Assembly: GCF_008935055.1 (NCBI RefSeq)
Contig: NZ_CP043028.1
Location: forward strand, 1,766,501-1,830,500
DNA: 64,000 nt
Direction of reading: 5' to 3'
Origin: Pseudobutyrivibrio xylanivorans
Lineage (GTDB): Bacteria; Bacillota; Clostridia; Lachnospirales; Lachnospiraceae
Below are positions 9,269 through 18,692 of the stretch, in pieces (the stretch's first letter is position 1; each line of letters opens with the position of its first letter). Both the position numbers and the translations under genes were made by a program. The notes beneath the pieces were generated by a model that saw only the letters and a list, made by a program, of their open reading frames with translations, was not told the origin of the DNA and did not search any database.

Positions 9269-11743
9269 CTACTTGAAAGTTACTATCGTTACGCCGGCAT
9301 CGCCTTCTCCGAATTCGCCCAGGTGGAATTCAGCTACATTCTTACACTTGCGAAGATACTGCTGCACACCTGCACGAAGTGCTCCAGTTCCCTTACCATG
9401 AACTACTCTTACAGATGTGAGATGACTGATGTATGCGTCATCCAAATATTTTTCGAGCTTTGCAATACCCTCATCTACTGTACAGCCTAAAAGATTTATC
9501 TCTGGGGAAATTGATGCAGCCTTATTGAAACCACCGTAAGTCATATTCTTGACTCTTGTGCCCTTCTTAGGTACAAACTTATCCTCTTCTTCAATAAGCA
9601 CAAGATCTTTAATATTTACAGTTGACTTCATAATACCCATCTGAACAGTCAAATCGCCCTTTGAATTTGGCACAGTACATACATTTCCTGTCAAATTCAT
9701 TGAAAGCACCTTTACTCTGTCGCCAACATGAAGGTTTGTTGGAACATTGTGGTTCTCCTGAACCTCCTGCTTTTCCTTAGACTTACTCTTAGCCTTGTTT
9801 ACACCTTTACCAAGAGCAGCACGCTTTGCCTCCATAGCGGAAATATTTCCGCCGCCCTTGCCAAATTTATTGAAGTCTCGAATAGCCTCATCTGCAATAT
9901 CCTTAGCTTCCTGAAGGATTGCTGCTGCGTCCTCATGGGCCTGTCGGATAAGCTCCTCGCGCTGTGATTTAATCTTTTCTTCTTTAGCAGTTGCGTTTGC
10001 AAGCTTTGCCTCTGCCTCTTTAAGTGCTGCTGCTGCCTCAGCTGCATCCTCCTCAACCTGATGGCGTTTCTGCTCCAAATCTACCATCAAATCCTCAAAA
10101 GATTTATCATCCTCTGAAAGACGTCCCTGGGCATCCTCAATAAGGTCCGCTGGAATTCCAAGCTTGGATGAGATAGCAAAGGCATTGGACTTTCCTGGCA
10201 CGCCAATTATCAGGCGATATGTTGGGCTAAGTGTCTCCAACGAAAACTCACATGAGGCATTCTCTACTCCCTCTGTGGAAAGGGCATACACCTTTAGCTC
10301 ACTATAGTGAGTAGTAGCCATTGTACGCACATCAAGTGTGTGCAATCTGTCAAGGATTGACTGAGCAAGCGCCGCACCTTCCTTAGGGTCAGTTCCAGCA
10401 CAAAGCTCATCTATAAGGATTAAGAACTGTGGCACCTTGTCAGGTGTAGCTGTTCCGTGGATAACCTTCGAATGAACAAAATCTTTTTTATTCTTTGCTA
10501 TCAGTTCCTCTGTCTCATGTGAATAACTTCCACCGTTAATAGCCTCTAAAATGTGGACAATATTCACCATATGAGATGAGAATGTGGACAGCGACTGTTC
10601 GATTGACTGCTCGTCACCAATATCTGCATAAATATCATCAAATACAGCAATTTGGCTTCTATCCTTTGCAGGAATGTGAAGACCAGCCTGTGCCATAAGT
10701 GTAAGTAGACCACAGGTCTTAAGTGACACAGTCTTACCACCAGTGTTAGGACCTGTTACAAGCAAGAGATTGTAGTCCTCACCCAGCTTAATATCCGTAG
10801 CAACTACCTTCTTAGGATCAAGCAATGGATGACGTGCACCACGAAGATTTACAATACCATCCTCATTAAACTCAGGGCTGCTTGCGTTGAGCTCGATGGC
10901 ATAACGTCCCTTTGCAAGTATAAAATCAATCTCTGTGAGTAATTCGTAATTACGAATTATCCCCTCTGAAACCTCAGCGATTCTGTTGGAAAGATTTGCA
11001 AGTATTCTTTCGATCTCATCCTGCTCACGAACCTGAAGCTCACGCATCTCGTTGTTCAAATCAACTGCCTGCATAGGCTCGATGAAAAAAGTGCTTCCAG
11101 TTGATGACTGGTCATGAACCATTCCAGGAACGCGTGATTTGTAATCAGAACGAACTGGAAGACAATATCTTCCCTGACGCATTGTCACGACTGGCTCCTG
11201 TAGATAGCCTCTTGTTGTACTGTTATTTAAAAGAGAGTTCATTACGCTCTTTATTTTTTCATTTGTGCGCTGCATTCCTCGACGAATTTCAAAAAGAGCT
11301 GTGCTGGCATCGTCAGCAATGGTCTCCTCATCAATAATGCATCGTCTAATCTCGTTAAGTAGTGCCACCTCTGGAGAAAGGCCGTTGAAATAGAAGCTAA
11401 GCGCATCCTCATCTTCCATCTGGCTGCCGTACTTTGCAACGCGCTTTGTAACCTCTAACACTGAAGCCACAGCAAGAATCTCATCTATTCCAAGTGATGA
11501 GCCCAGTTCCAATCTTGCAAGTGATGGGCGTAAATCAGTAGTTCCACTGGCGCTTACATCTGAAAACTTCACAAGACGATTGAAAGCACAGGCTGTTTCC
11601 TGCTGCATTATCTTAATCTCTTCAATATCATTTATTGGGAGTAGCTGCTGGCATCTGAGCTTACCTGATTCGCAGGTAGCCTTCTCTGCCAATCTAGCCA
11701 CTATTTTGTCATACTCAAGTGTCTTTAAAACTTTAAGATTCAT
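9269..11743 (-). CDS. mutS2: Endonuclease MutS2
   Basis: The 824-residue MutS2 acts on branched DNA and in Firmicutes on collided ribosomes or recombination intermediates. An N-terminal core and clamp domain (residues 1-300) precede the MutS ATPase with Walker A GPNTGGKT (331-338), the DDIYADIGDEQSIEQSLSTF region and Walker B LILIDELCAGTDP. A long coiled coil (about 535-630) leads to a KOW-like segment and a C-terminal Smr nuclease domain with HGKGTGALR. It lacks the mismatch-recognition domain of MutS1, as expected. The ribosome-binding site is weak. It follows the DUF1622 gene by 63 bp, and element copy A lies immediately after it. Confidence 0.95.
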   Translation of the reverse strand: MNLKVLKTLEYDKIVARLAEKATCESGKLRCQQLLPINDIEEIKIMQQETACAFNRLVKFSDVSASGTTDLRPSLARLELGSSLGIDEILAVASVLEVTKRVAKYGSQMEDEDALSFYFNGLSPEVALLNEIRRCIIDEETIADDASTALFEIRRGMQRTNEKIKSVMNSLLNNSTTRGYLQEPVVTMRQGRYCLPVRSDYKSRVPGMVHDQSSTGSTFFIEPMQAVDLNNEMRELQVREQDEIERILANLSNRIAEVSEGIIRNYELLTEIDFILAKGRYAIELNASSPEFNEDGIVNLRGARHPLLDPKKVVATDIKLGEDYNLLLVTGPNTGGKTVSLKTCGLLTLMAQAGLHIPAKDRSQIAVFDDIYADIGDEQSIEQSLSTFSSHMVNIVHILEAINGGSYSHETEELIAKNKKDFVHSKVIHGTATPDKVPQFLILIDELCAGTDPKEGAALAQSILDRLHTLDVRTMATTHYSELKVYALSTEGVENASCEFSLETLSPTYRLIIGVPGKSNAFAISSKLGIPADLIEDAQGRLSEDDKSFEDLMVDLEQKRHQVEEDAAEAAAALKEAEAKLANATAKEEKIKSQREELIRQAHEDAAAILQEAKDIADEAIRDFNKFGKGGGNISAMEAKRAALGKGVNKAKSKSKEKQEVQENHNVPTNLHVGDRVKVLSMNLTGNVCTVPNSKGDLTVQMGIMKSTVNIKDLVLIEEEDKFVPKKGTRVKNMTYGGFNKAASISPEINLLGCTVDEGIAKLEKYLDDAYISHLTSVRVVHGKGTGALRAGVQQYLRKCKNVAEFHLGEFGEGDAGVTIVTFK

Positions 11744-11806
11744 TTCTAGTCCTCAAATTTGTACTTTATTATGTCTATACTCAACTCCTGCATTTTACCT
11801 AAATAA

Positions 11807-12145
11807 TTACTTAGACTCAAGAGCCTGCTGTTCATTTTTAATTTCCCAGTGAATTAGAAATGTCAGTGCTGCTCGCAGTAAGATAATAGCCCCAAGAATA
11901 CCAAGCTCCGACCATTCTCTGACAACAACAGTTCTAAGGACCTCTCCTCCAAGCTTAAACTCAAGTGCTATGGCAATACCTTGGGCAAGCTCTAGTCTTA
12001 TAGAGTTTTCTTTCTTTATCCAAAGAATGAAACTCTTTACTGCTGTATATACTAGAACACAGATACCAAATGACTCCAGTAAAAGTGTAGCCAGCCCAAC
12101 CACATAATAAAGTATGTTCTCAGCATTCTGATATAAAGCTTCCAT
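11807..12145 (-). CDS. DUF1622 small membrane protein
   Basis: The 112-residue protein has a first membrane helix at about 14-35, a polar segment with IRLELAQGIAIALEFKLGGEVLRTVV, and a second helix at about 82-100. This matches the conserved DUF1622 family (EFKLG and the LRT motif are typical). The function is unknown. GGGAGAG precedes the ATG by nine bases. It is separated from the upstream cytidylate-kinase-like gene by a terminator, so it probably has its own promoter and may be cotranscribed with mutS2. Confidence 0.8.
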   Translation of the reverse strand: MEALYQNAENILYYVVGLATLLLESFGICVLVYTAVKSFILWIKKENSIRLELAQGIAIALEFKLGGEVLRTVVVREWSELGILGAIILLRAALTFLIHWEIKNEQQALESK

Positions 12146-12165
12146 GTGACATTTCTCTCCCTTCT

Positions 12166-12201
12166 AAAAATCCCCCATCGGGACAAAAGCCTAATGGGGG
12201 A
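12166..12201 (-). terminator. Terminator of the cytidylate-kinase-like gene
   Basis: TCCCCCAT (12171-12178) pairs with ATGGGGGA (12194-12201). On the minus strand the stem is followed by TTTTTAG. Confidence 0.85.
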
Positions 12202-12226
12202 CACAGAATTCAGTAGCACTATTAAC

Positions 12227-12856
12227 TTAGATTTCTCTATTTTTTATTTCAATGTAGGATTTAACAACCTCGATGAGACGATCATAATCCATAACGCCAG
12301 TGTCAAGGCAGAAGTCGTAGTTGCGAGCATCGTTCCAATCCTTGCCTGTGTAATACTTATAGTAGTCAGCACGGTGCTTGTCGATATCATGCATACGCTT
12401 GATAAGTTCCTCATCTGTTCCGCTAACCTGACGGCGAAGACGCTTTAAACAATCCTCTTCTGACGCATAGAAGAAAAGCGAAAGCACATATGCTCTATCC
12501 CTAAGAATAAAGTCCGCGCATCTACCAACGATAATACAGCTTTGAGTATTGGCAATTCGTTTGATTACATCAGCCTGAAGTTCAAAAAGATTATCATCTG
12601 AAGTAAATGCCGCATACTCTGGGCTCAAAGGTAATCCCTTGTAATGAGCTTTTGCAGACATAAAAATCTTTCGCACATGTTCGTCTACTTCGCCAAACAT
12701 CTCCTCGTTAATTCCACTTTGATCTGATGCCATTCTCAAGATCTCTCGGTCGTATACAGGAATCCCCAATTCCTTGCCGAGCTTCTTTGCAAGAGTCAAG
12801 CCTCCTGAACCATAGCTTCTTGCAATGCTGATAACCAGCTTTTTCTCATCCCCCAT
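12227..12856 (-). CDS. Cytidylate kinase-like family protein
   Basis: The 209-residue P-loop protein starts KKLVISIARSYGSGGLTLAKKL, in which the degenerate phosphate-binding loop ARSYGSGG is characteristic of the cytidylate-kinase-like family rather than true Cmk. It also shows VYDREILRMAS, IVGRCADFILRD and RMHDIDKHRADYYKYYTGKDW. Members probably phosphorylate a nucleotide or act as regulators; the exact substrate is unknown. It lies downstream of livF with element copy B between them, and has its own GGGAGG site and a terminator. Confidence 0.88.
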   Translation of the reverse strand: MGDEKKLVISIARSYGSGGLTLAKKLGKELGIPVYDREILRMASDQSGINEEMFGEVDEHVRKIFMSAKAHYKGLPLSPEYAAFTSDDNLFELQADVIKRIANTQSCIIVGRCADFILRDRAYVLSLFFYASEEDCLKRLRRQVSGTDEELIKRMHDIDKHRADYYKYYTGKDWNDARNYDFCLDTGVMDYDRLIEVVKSYIEIKNREI

Positions 12857-12881
12857 GAAGTAACCTCCCTTAATATAATAC

Positions 12882-12964
12882 GCCAGTCACGCTTACAAGC
12901 CTTGGTATTGCCCCGTCGCGAGATTGGCTCCTTTGGCAACACCAAGAGCTTGTCTGCTACTGGC
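12882..12964 (-). repeat. Bulged-U hairpin element, copy B (3' of livF)
   Basis: Core CAAGC-U-CTTGG pairs with CCAAG-GCTTG (the A-U pair seen in copy A is replaced by G-C). The middle stem is GTTGCC/GGCAAT and the apical stem GAG-CCAAU-CUC. The outer arms GCCAGT and ACTGGC are perfect. No T-tract follows; the ribosome-binding site of the next gene is 15 bp away. Confidence 0.85.
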
Positions 12965-13001
12965 TCATATAACTAAAATTTCCAAATCTTGTAAGAAATG
13001 C

Positions 13002-13706
13002 TTACTCTCCTAAATATGCTTTTTTTATTGAATCATCGTTCATTAACTCAGCGGCATTTCCTTCAAGCACGATGTTGCCTGTCTCGAGGACGTAGGCGCG
13101 GTCGGCGATGGCGAGAGCTTTTTTTGCATTCTGTTCTACAAGAAGAACTGTTGTGCCGGCTTTGGAAATTGACTGGATGATATTGAAGATTTCCTCTACG
13201 TAAATAGGCGAAAGTCCCATTGAAGGCTCATCCATAAGAATAATGCGTGGCTGACTCATAAGTGCACGTCCCATGGCAAGCATCTGCTGCTCACCACCTG
13301 AAAGAGTTCCAGCCAGCTGATTCTGACGTTCCTTCAAACGAGGAAAGCTTTCGTAAATACGCTCAAACGCATCCGCAATTTCCTTCTTGTTACTTCTAGT
13401 ATATGCTCCCATTTTCAAGTTTTCAAGTACTGTTAATCCAGCAAAAACTCGGCGTCCCTCTGGAACGTGAGCCATGCCCATAGAAACAATCTTATGCCCC
13501 GGAATCTTTGTAATATCAACTCCTTCAAGCAGCACCTGCCCAGAGGTTGGTTGAAGCATACCAGAGATGGTCTGTAAGGTAGTGGTTTTGCCTGCACCAT
13601 TAGCACCGATAAGTGCAATAACCTCACCTTCGTTTACCTCAAATGAAATTCCTTTCAGTGCCTGGATAACTCCATAATTTACAACTAAATTTTCTACTTT
13701 TAACAT
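13002..13706 (-). CDS. livF: Branched-chain amino acid ABC transporter ATPase LivF
   Basis: The ATPase of the high-affinity Leu/Ile/Val importer. I start it at 13706 (MLKVENLVVNYG, the usual LivF N-terminus, preceded by AGAGG); six upstream in-frame codons fall within repeat copy C. The 234-residue protein shows Walker A GANGAGKTT, Q-loop region HVPEGRRVF, signature LSGGEQQMLAMGRAL, Walker B IILMDEPSMGL and the switch VLLVEQNA. It closes livJHMGF, 106 bp after livG with copy C in the gap. Confidence 0.95.
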   Translation of the reverse strand: MLKVENLVVNYGVIQALKGISFEVNEGEVIALIGANGAGKTTTLQTISGMLQPTSGQVLLEGVDITKIPGHKIVSMGMAHVPEGRRVFAGLTVLENLKMGAYTRSNKKEIADAFERIYESFPRLKERQNQLAGTLSGGEQQMLAMGRALMSQPRIILMDEPSMGLSPIYVEEIFNIIQSISKAGTTVLLVEQNAKKALAIADRAYVLETGNIVLEGNAAELMNDDSIKKAYLGE

Positions 13707-13720
13707 AAAACCTCTAATCC

Positions 13721-13808
13721 GCATTTCTCACGCCCACAATCCTTAGATGCTCTTCCGATGACTACATGTCATTCTCCAGAGCACTAAGAGATTGTATGCT
13801 AGAAATGC
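13721..13808 (-). repeat. Bulged-U hairpin element, copy C (between livG and livF)
   Basis: Core CAATC-U-CTTAG pairs with CTAAG-GATTG, a double-sided change from the usual CAAGC/GCTTG. The middle stem is TGCTCT/AGAGCA and the apical hairpin ATGAC-AUGUA-GTCAT. The outer arms GCATTTCT and AGAAATGC are perfect. It begins 4 bp after the livG stop and ends just before the livF ribosome-binding site, so it sits inside the operon mRNA. Confidence 0.9.
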
Positions 13809-13812
13809 TCAT

Positions 13813-14571
13813 TTATTCTCCTAAATAAGCTTTAATAACCTCTGGATTATTAAGCACATCTGATGTACGCCCCTGCGAGAGCACGCGACCAAAATTAAGT
13901 ACTGTGAGCTTTTCACAAATTCCTGATACCAACTTCATATCATGCTCGATAAGAAGTATTGTCACCCCAAATTCCTTTCGGATAAGTGCAATAGTATTCA
14001 TAAGATCTCGGGTCTCATTTGGATTCATACCTGCCGCAGGCTCATCCAAAAGTAAAAGCTTTGGATTTGTGGCCAATGCTCTTGCAATCTCAAGCTCACG
14101 CTGTTTTCCATATGGAAGGTTAGAAGCCAAAATATCTGCTGAAGAGTCAAGTCCAAAAACTGAAAGAATCTCTAATGCCTTCTTATCCATTTCTTTTTCA
14201 GTTGCAAAATACTTTGGCAATCTGAAAATGCCTGTGGCTGTACCATATTCAAAGGTGTTATGCAGTCCGATTTTTACATTATCAAGTACGCTCTGATCTC
14301 CAAAAAGACGAATATTTTGGAAGGTTCTGGCAACACCAGCCTTATTAATATCTGCGGTCTTCTTTCCTGTTACATCCTTGCCATCAAGGAAAATCTTGCC
14401 GTCTGTTGGCTTGTAAATTCCTGTAAGCATATTGAAAACTGTAGTCTTTCCAGCGCCGTTTGGTCCAATAAGACCATATAGCTCACCTTTCTCGATAGAA
14501 AGATTAAATTCATCAACCGCCCTTAGACCGCCGAAGGAAATGCCAAGATTAGTAACTTCAAGTAAAGCCAT
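13813..14571 (-). CDS. livG: Branched-chain amino acid ABC transporter ATPase LivG
   Basis: The 252-residue ATPase has Walker A GPNGAGKTT (about residues 37-45), the LivG-specific insert with AGVARTFQNIRLFG, signature LPYGKQRELEIARAL, Walker B LLLLDEPAAGMNP and a switch histidine in LLIEHDMKLV. Its start abuts the livM stop (14572), so the two are translationally coupled. It pairs with LivF on the LivH/LivM membrane channel. Confidence 0.96.
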   Translation of the reverse strand: MALLEVTNLGISFGGLRAVDEFNLSIEKGELYGLIGPNGAGKTTVFNMLTGIYKPTDGKIFLDGKDVTGKKTADINKAGVARTFQNIRLFGDQSVLDNVKIGLHNTFEYGTATGIFRLPKYFATEKEMDKKALEILSVFGLDSSADILASNLPYGKQRELEIARALATNPKLLLLDEPAAGMNPNETRDLMNTIALIRKEFGVTILLIEHDMKLVSGICEKLTVLNFGRVLSQGRTSDVLNNPEVIKAYLGE

Positions 14572-15660
14572 TTATCGCACCTCCTTCTTTTTGAATTTGC
14601 TCATGATTGCCGCCGTTGTGAGACCATGATCATCTCTCCACTTAAGGATAGCTGGGGCCCAGTTGAACAACATAAGCACAATAAGCACGATTGAGTAGAT
14701 CAGCATTCTGTAGGTTGAAAGTCCTCGAAGCAGTTCTGGAAGCATTGTAAGCACCACTGCTGCAATAACTGAACCGGAGAAGTTTCCGATTCCACCTAAA
14801 ACTACATATACCAGAATCATGATTGACATGTTGTAGCCAAAATTATTTGTTGTGGCTGTAAGAGAATTGATATTGTGAGCATAAAGCACACCGCCAATTC
14901 CTGCGATTGCTGCGGAAATTGTAAATGCCACAAGCTTATACTTTTTCACAGGAAGTCCAACTGTCTCTGCGGCAATCTGATTATCACGAATTGCCATGAC
15001 AGCTCGGCCTGTTCTTGAATGAACGAAATTATGAACCACCACAAGTGCCAAAATCAAAAGTAAAACCGCAATTGTAAATGTAGACTGGCGTGGAGTTCCA
15101 GTAATTCCCTGAGGGCCATTTATGATCATTGTTCCATCAAGATTCATCCCCAGTGACAGCTGATCCTTAATTGAAAAATGAAGTCCCTTGGAATCCATTC
15201 CAACATACATTACATTAATAACATTTTTAATAATCTCGCCAAAGGCAAGTGTTACAATTGCAAGATAATCGCCTGAGAGACGAAGTACTGGAATCGCAAT
15301 AAGGAATCCAAACAATGCTGCCATGGCTGTTCCAAATAAAAGTGCAATGATAAATCTAGGAACATCAGGAATTGTGTTTTGGAAAACTCGTGAGAAAAAA
15401 GCAGATGTAAATGCTCCCACGCACATAAATCCCGCATGCCCAAGGGAAAGCTCTCCCAGATATCCTACGCAAAGATTAAGCCCTACTGCCACAAGCGAAT
15501 AAGCACAAACTGGAACTAACAAGCCCTTCATGAGTGAGCTTAGGTTTCCAGTGCCATCCATAATCGTCATTACTAAATAGAGAACAACAATCACACCGAT
15601 TGAACCTAGCAGCTTCTGTGTAGATTTGTTTAAATTCTTGTATAATTTCATACCTGCCAC
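14572..15660 (-). CDS. livM: Branched-chain amino acid ABC permease LivM
   Basis: The 362-residue integral membrane protein has about ten hydrophobic segments and the family motifs GYLGELSLGHAGFM, LRLSGDYLAIVTLAFGEI and the EAA-like cytoplasmic loop SRTGRAVMAIRDNQIAAETVG. It directly abuts livH upstream and livG downstream with no gap, so all are one mRNA. The N-terminus has about 20 charged residues before the first helix; the start could alternatively be Met4 (MKLYKN). Confidence 0.95.
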   Translation of the reverse strand: MAGMKLYKNLNKSTQKLLGSIGVIVVLYLVMTIMDGTGNLSSLMKGLLVPVCAYSLVAVGLNLCVGYLGELSLGHAGFMCVGAFTSAFFSRVFQNTIPDVPRFIIALLFGTAMAALFGFLIAIPVLRLSGDYLAIVTLAFGEIIKNVINVMYVGMDSKGLHFSIKDQLSLGMNLDGTMIINGPQGITGTPRQSTFTIAVLLLILALVVVHNFVHSRTGRAVMAIRDNQIAAETVGLPVKKYKLVAFTISAAIAGIGGVLYAHNINSLTATTNNFGYNMSIMILVYVVLGGIGNFSGSVIAAVVLTMLPELLRGLSTYRMLIYSIVLIVLMLFNWAPAILKWRDDHGLTTAAIMSKFKKKEVR

Positions 15661-16542
15661 CTACACTTTCTCTTTGATTTGCTTGCCTAAAATTCCAGTA
15701 GGCTTAACTAAAAGTACAATTATTAATACCGCAAATACGATAGCATCTGCCAACTGGCTTGAGATGTATGCCTTCGCCAAAATCTCTATAATACCAAGCA
15801 AAAGTCCACCAACAAGTGCTCCTGGTATTGAACCAATACCGCCAAATACCGCTGCTGTAAAGGCCTTGATACCCGGCATAGAACCTGTATAAGGTGTAAG
15901 GCTAGGGTATGATGAACAAAGGAGCGCACCAGCAATTGCTGCAAGTCCTGAACCAATAGCAAAGGTGAGAGAAATTGTTGCATTCACATTGATACCCATG
16001 AGAATGGCTGCATCTCTGTCTTCTGAAACAGCACGCATTGCCTGTCCTGGCTTTGTATTCTTTACAAACCACATAAGGGCAATCATTATCACGATACATG
16101 TGATTATGGTAACAATTGCATTACCTGTGATTTTTAAGGCGCCACCTGCCAGTGAAAGTCCCTGCCACTTGATTACAGAAGTGAAGCTTACAGGATTTGA
16201 GCCAAAAATCATAAGAGCCATATTCTGCAGGAAGTAGCTGACACCAATGGCGGTAATCAGTACAGCCAGATTGGTTGCCTTTCTAAGTGGCTTATATGCT
16301 ATTTTTTCTATAATCATTCCAAGTGCAGTACAGCACACAATAGAAATAACAATAGAAACTACAGCAGGCATACCTGTATTTGACATACACATAAAGCAAA
16401 GGTACGCCCCAATCATGATTACATCGCCGTGGGCGAAGTTCAACATCTTGGCTATGCCATAAACCATCGTATAGCCAAGTGCGATTAAGGCATATACACT
16501 TCCCAGGCTGAGCCCGTTAATTAAATAGGTTAAAAATCCCAT
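15661..16542 (-). CDS. livH: Branched-chain amino acid ABC permease LivH
   Basis: Starting at 16542 (ATG, GAAAGAGAG upstream) gives 293 residues beginning MGFLTYLINGLSLGSVYALIALG, the normal LivH N-terminus. A longer frame from a TTG at 16563 is less likely. Conserved features include YTMVYGIAKMLNFAHGD and the loop NTKPGQAMRAVSEDRDAAILMGIN, which contacts the ATPases. It lies downstream of livJ, separated by element copy D, which may lower its expression relative to the binding protein. Confidence 0.95.
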   Translation of the reverse strand: MGFLTYLINGLSLGSVYALIALGYTMVYGIAKMLNFAHGDVIMIGAYLCFMCMSNTGMPAVVSIVISIVCCTALGMIIEKIAYKPLRKATNLAVLITAIGVSYFLQNMALMIFGSNPVSFTSVIKWQGLSLAGGALKITGNAIVTIITCIVIMIALMWFVKNTKPGQAMRAVSEDRDAAILMGINVNATISLTFAIGSGLAAIAGALLCSSYPSLTPYTGSMPGIKAFTAAVFGGIGSIPGALVGGLLLGIIEILAKAYISSQLADAIVFAVLIIVLLVKPTGILGKQIKEKV

Positions 16543-16573
16543 AAGAATTACTCTCTTTCCCAAAATAATCTAA

Positions 16574-16664
16574 AAAAGTTGGTTACGGCTACAAGCCTTA
16601 GAGTCTCTTACTTCGGCTACATGCCTCATTCAGAGACCTAAGAGCTTGATGCCTACCAACTTTT
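16574..16664 (-). repeat. Bulged-U hairpin element, copy D (between livJ and livH)
   Basis: Sense strand: outer arms GTTGG and CCAAC, inner TAGGCATC.. and ..GCCGTAA, core CAAGC-U-CTTAG with CTAAG-GCTTG, middle GTCTCT/AGAGAC, apical GGC-AUGUA-GCC. Six Ts follow on the sense strand, so this copy can terminate part of the livJ transcription before livH. Confidence 0.9.
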
Positions 16665-16687
16665 ATCCATAGTCTAAGAACGAATTC

Positions 16688-17875
16688 TTAGTCTGCTGAT
16701 ACGTATGCACCGTCTTTAATAATTACAGCCTTAGGTGCCTTTGATACCTCACCCTTATCGTTCCATGTCATACTCTCACCTGTGAGTCCATCATAATTTA
16801 CATTCTGAATTCCACTGATAAGTGCATCGCAAATCTCTTCTGTAGAAGCTTCTGGTGTAAGTCCTGATGCCTCAAGCGCTTCCTTTAAAATGTAAATACC
16901 ATCATATGCATCAGCTGCAAACTGGTTAGGTGTTCCACCGAACTTCTCCTCATAAGCCTTTACAAACTTCTGTGTAGCCTCATCCTCTGCATCTGCTGCG
17001 AATGGTGTAAGAAGATATACACCCTCAGCAAGCTTTACATCGAAGTTTTCCACACCGAGAAGTCCATCAAAACCATCTACACCAAACATTGTAGGAGCAT
17101 ATCCCATCTGATTAGCCTGTGTAAGTACGATTGAACCTTCTGTGTAGTAGAATGGAAGGAAAAGAAGGTCTGCCTCTGCATCCTTACATTTCTGAAGCTG
17201 TGTTGTAAAATCTGTCTTTGAATCTGCTGTGAAAGCCTCTGTTGCTACAATCTCAAGTCCCTTTGCCTGTGCTTCCTTAGCGAATGTCTGGTAAACACCA
17301 GATGAATATGGATCTGAGCTGTCGTAGATAATACCAACCTTTGTTCCAAGTCCATTATCTGCAATATAGTCTGCGGAAACAGCACCCTGATTTGGATCTG
17401 AGAAGCAAACCTGAAATACATTGTCATGTCCGTTTGTTACGTCTGTAGATGAAGCAGATGGTGTAAGTGTAAAAATTCTATCTGCATATGTCTCTGCTGC
17501 AACTGCCTGGCATGCACCAGATGTAACTGTTCCCTCAAGAATCTGCATTCCCCAATCCTTAAGAGTATTGTATGCGTTAACTGACTTCTGCTGGTCAGCC
17601 TCGTCGTCCTGGAAATTAAAAGAAATTTTATATCCGTTGATTCCACCTGCCTCGTTAACCTCGTCTACTGCAAGCTGAATCGCATTCATAACACCCTGTC
17701 CGTACTGAGCAGCACCACCTGTGATAGGTCCAATACCACCAATTCTCCAAGTGAGCTCTCCTGATGTATCAACTGATTCTCCACCACCTGTTGAACCACT
17801 GTCGCTTCCGCATCCTACGAATAAAGATGCTGTCATTGCTGCACAAAGTGCTAAACTTAAAGCCTTCTTCTTCAT
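16688..17875 (-). CDS. livJ: Branched-chain amino acid-binding lipoprotein LivJ
   Basis: The 395-residue extracytoplasmic substrate-binding protein has a lipoprotein signal (MKKKALSLALCAAMTASLF then VGC, lipid-anchored Cys22), a Ser/Gly-rich tether and the Leu/Ile/Val-binding fold: WRIGGIGPITGGAAQYGQG at the N-lobe and FTLTPSASSTDVT around the ligand. It heads the liv operon, preceded by GGAGG, and delivers substrate to LivHM. The ligand may be any branched-chain amino acid or a related compound; sequence alone does not decide. Confidence 0.93.
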   Translation of the reverse strand: MKKKALSLALCAAMTASLFVGCGSDSGSTGGGESVDTSGELTWRIGGIGPITGGAAQYGQGVMNAIQLAVDEVNEAGGINGYKISFNFQDDEADQQKSVNAYNTLKDWGMQILEGTVTSGACQAVAAETYADRIFTLTPSASSTDVTNGHDNVFQVCFSDPNQGAVSADYIADNGLGTKVGIIYDSSDPYSSGVYQTFAKEAQAKGLEIVATEAFTADSKTDFTTQLQKCKDAEADLLFLPFYYTEGSIVLTQANQMGYAPTMFGVDGFDGLLGVENFDVKLAEGVYLLTPFAADAEDEATQKFVKAYEEKFGGTPNQFAADAYDGIYILKEALEASGLTPEASTEEICDALISGIQNVNYDGLTGESMTWNDKGEVSKAPKAVIIKDGAYVSAD

Positions 17876-17973
17876 ACATTTACCTCCATTTCGTTCATTG
17901 CGAAATCTTCCCGTTTCGCTTTAACACTTTACTTTATGAAACTACTTTGAAGATATAATAAATCTTGTTTAAA

Positions 17974-18678
17974 CTATTTGCAAGAAAAACTTTCACGATT
18001 TAACTCAATAAAGTGTCCTTCTGGTAATTTTTCTTCATCAAGCACCAGTGGACCGAAGGCTGTGCGCTTTAATTCAAGCACTTCTCGTCCTACTTCAAAG
18101 AACATTCTCTTTACCTGATGAAACTTGCCCTCGTGAATAGTAATATAGCAAGTATTTCCACCTTCATACTGCACAGTAGCAGGTGCAGTAGGTTCTCCCT
18201 CGCCTATATGTACCCCAGCTTCAAGATCTGCGACATTTTCATTAGTTAATTCACCGTCAAGTGTTACAAAATAAGTTTTATCCACATGCTTCTTTGGCGA
18301 AAGCATATCATGAGCCAACTGACCATCGTTGGTGATCAACAGTAACCCCGTGGTATCCTTGTCCAAACGCCCCACAGGTGCCAGTCCACGTGGTGCATCA
18401 GGGCATTTGCTATAAAACACATCCATAATAGTACGCTCATGTGCATCCTCTGTTGCGGTGATAACTCCCTTAGGCTTGTTGATAACATAGTAAGAAAACT
18501 GTTTGTATGTGTATTCCTTCCCCTGATAAGTTATAACAACAGAGTTCTCATCTACCTTTTGCTCAGGCTTTGCTGCCCTTTCTCCGTCTACAAAAATAAG
18601 GCCCTTCTTAAGAAGAGCCTTAACTTCAGACCTTGTTCCGATATTTAATTCTACCAAAAGCTTGTCTAATCGCATCAA
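17974..18678 (-). CDS. rsuA: RsuA/RluB-family rRNA pseudouridine synthase
   Basis: The 234-residue enzyme has an N-terminal S4 RNA-binding domain (MRLDKLLVELNIGTRSEVKALL) and a pseudouridine synthase domain with catalytic Asp in GRLDKDTTGLLL (about residue 103). C-terminal motifs are the usual HVDKTYFVTL and GKFHQVKRMF. Length and the S4-plus-catalytic layout match RsuA (16S U516), though RluB/RluF-type specificity cannot be ruled out. It follows the methionine aminopeptidase gene by 14 bp and is probably cotranscribed. Confidence 0.9.
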   Translation of the reverse strand: MMRLDKLLVELNIGTRSEVKALLKKGLIFVDGERAAKPEQKVDENSVVITYQGKEYTYKQFSYYVINKPKGVITATEDAHERTIMDVFYSKCPDAPRGLAPVGRLDKDTTGLLLITNDGQLAHDMLSPKKHVDKTYFVTLDGELTNENVADLEAGVHIGEGEPTAPATVQYEGGNTCYITIHEGKFHQVKRMFFEVGREVLELKRTAFGPLVLDEEKLPEGHFIELNRESFSCK

Positions 18679-18692
18679 TATTCAATTACCTC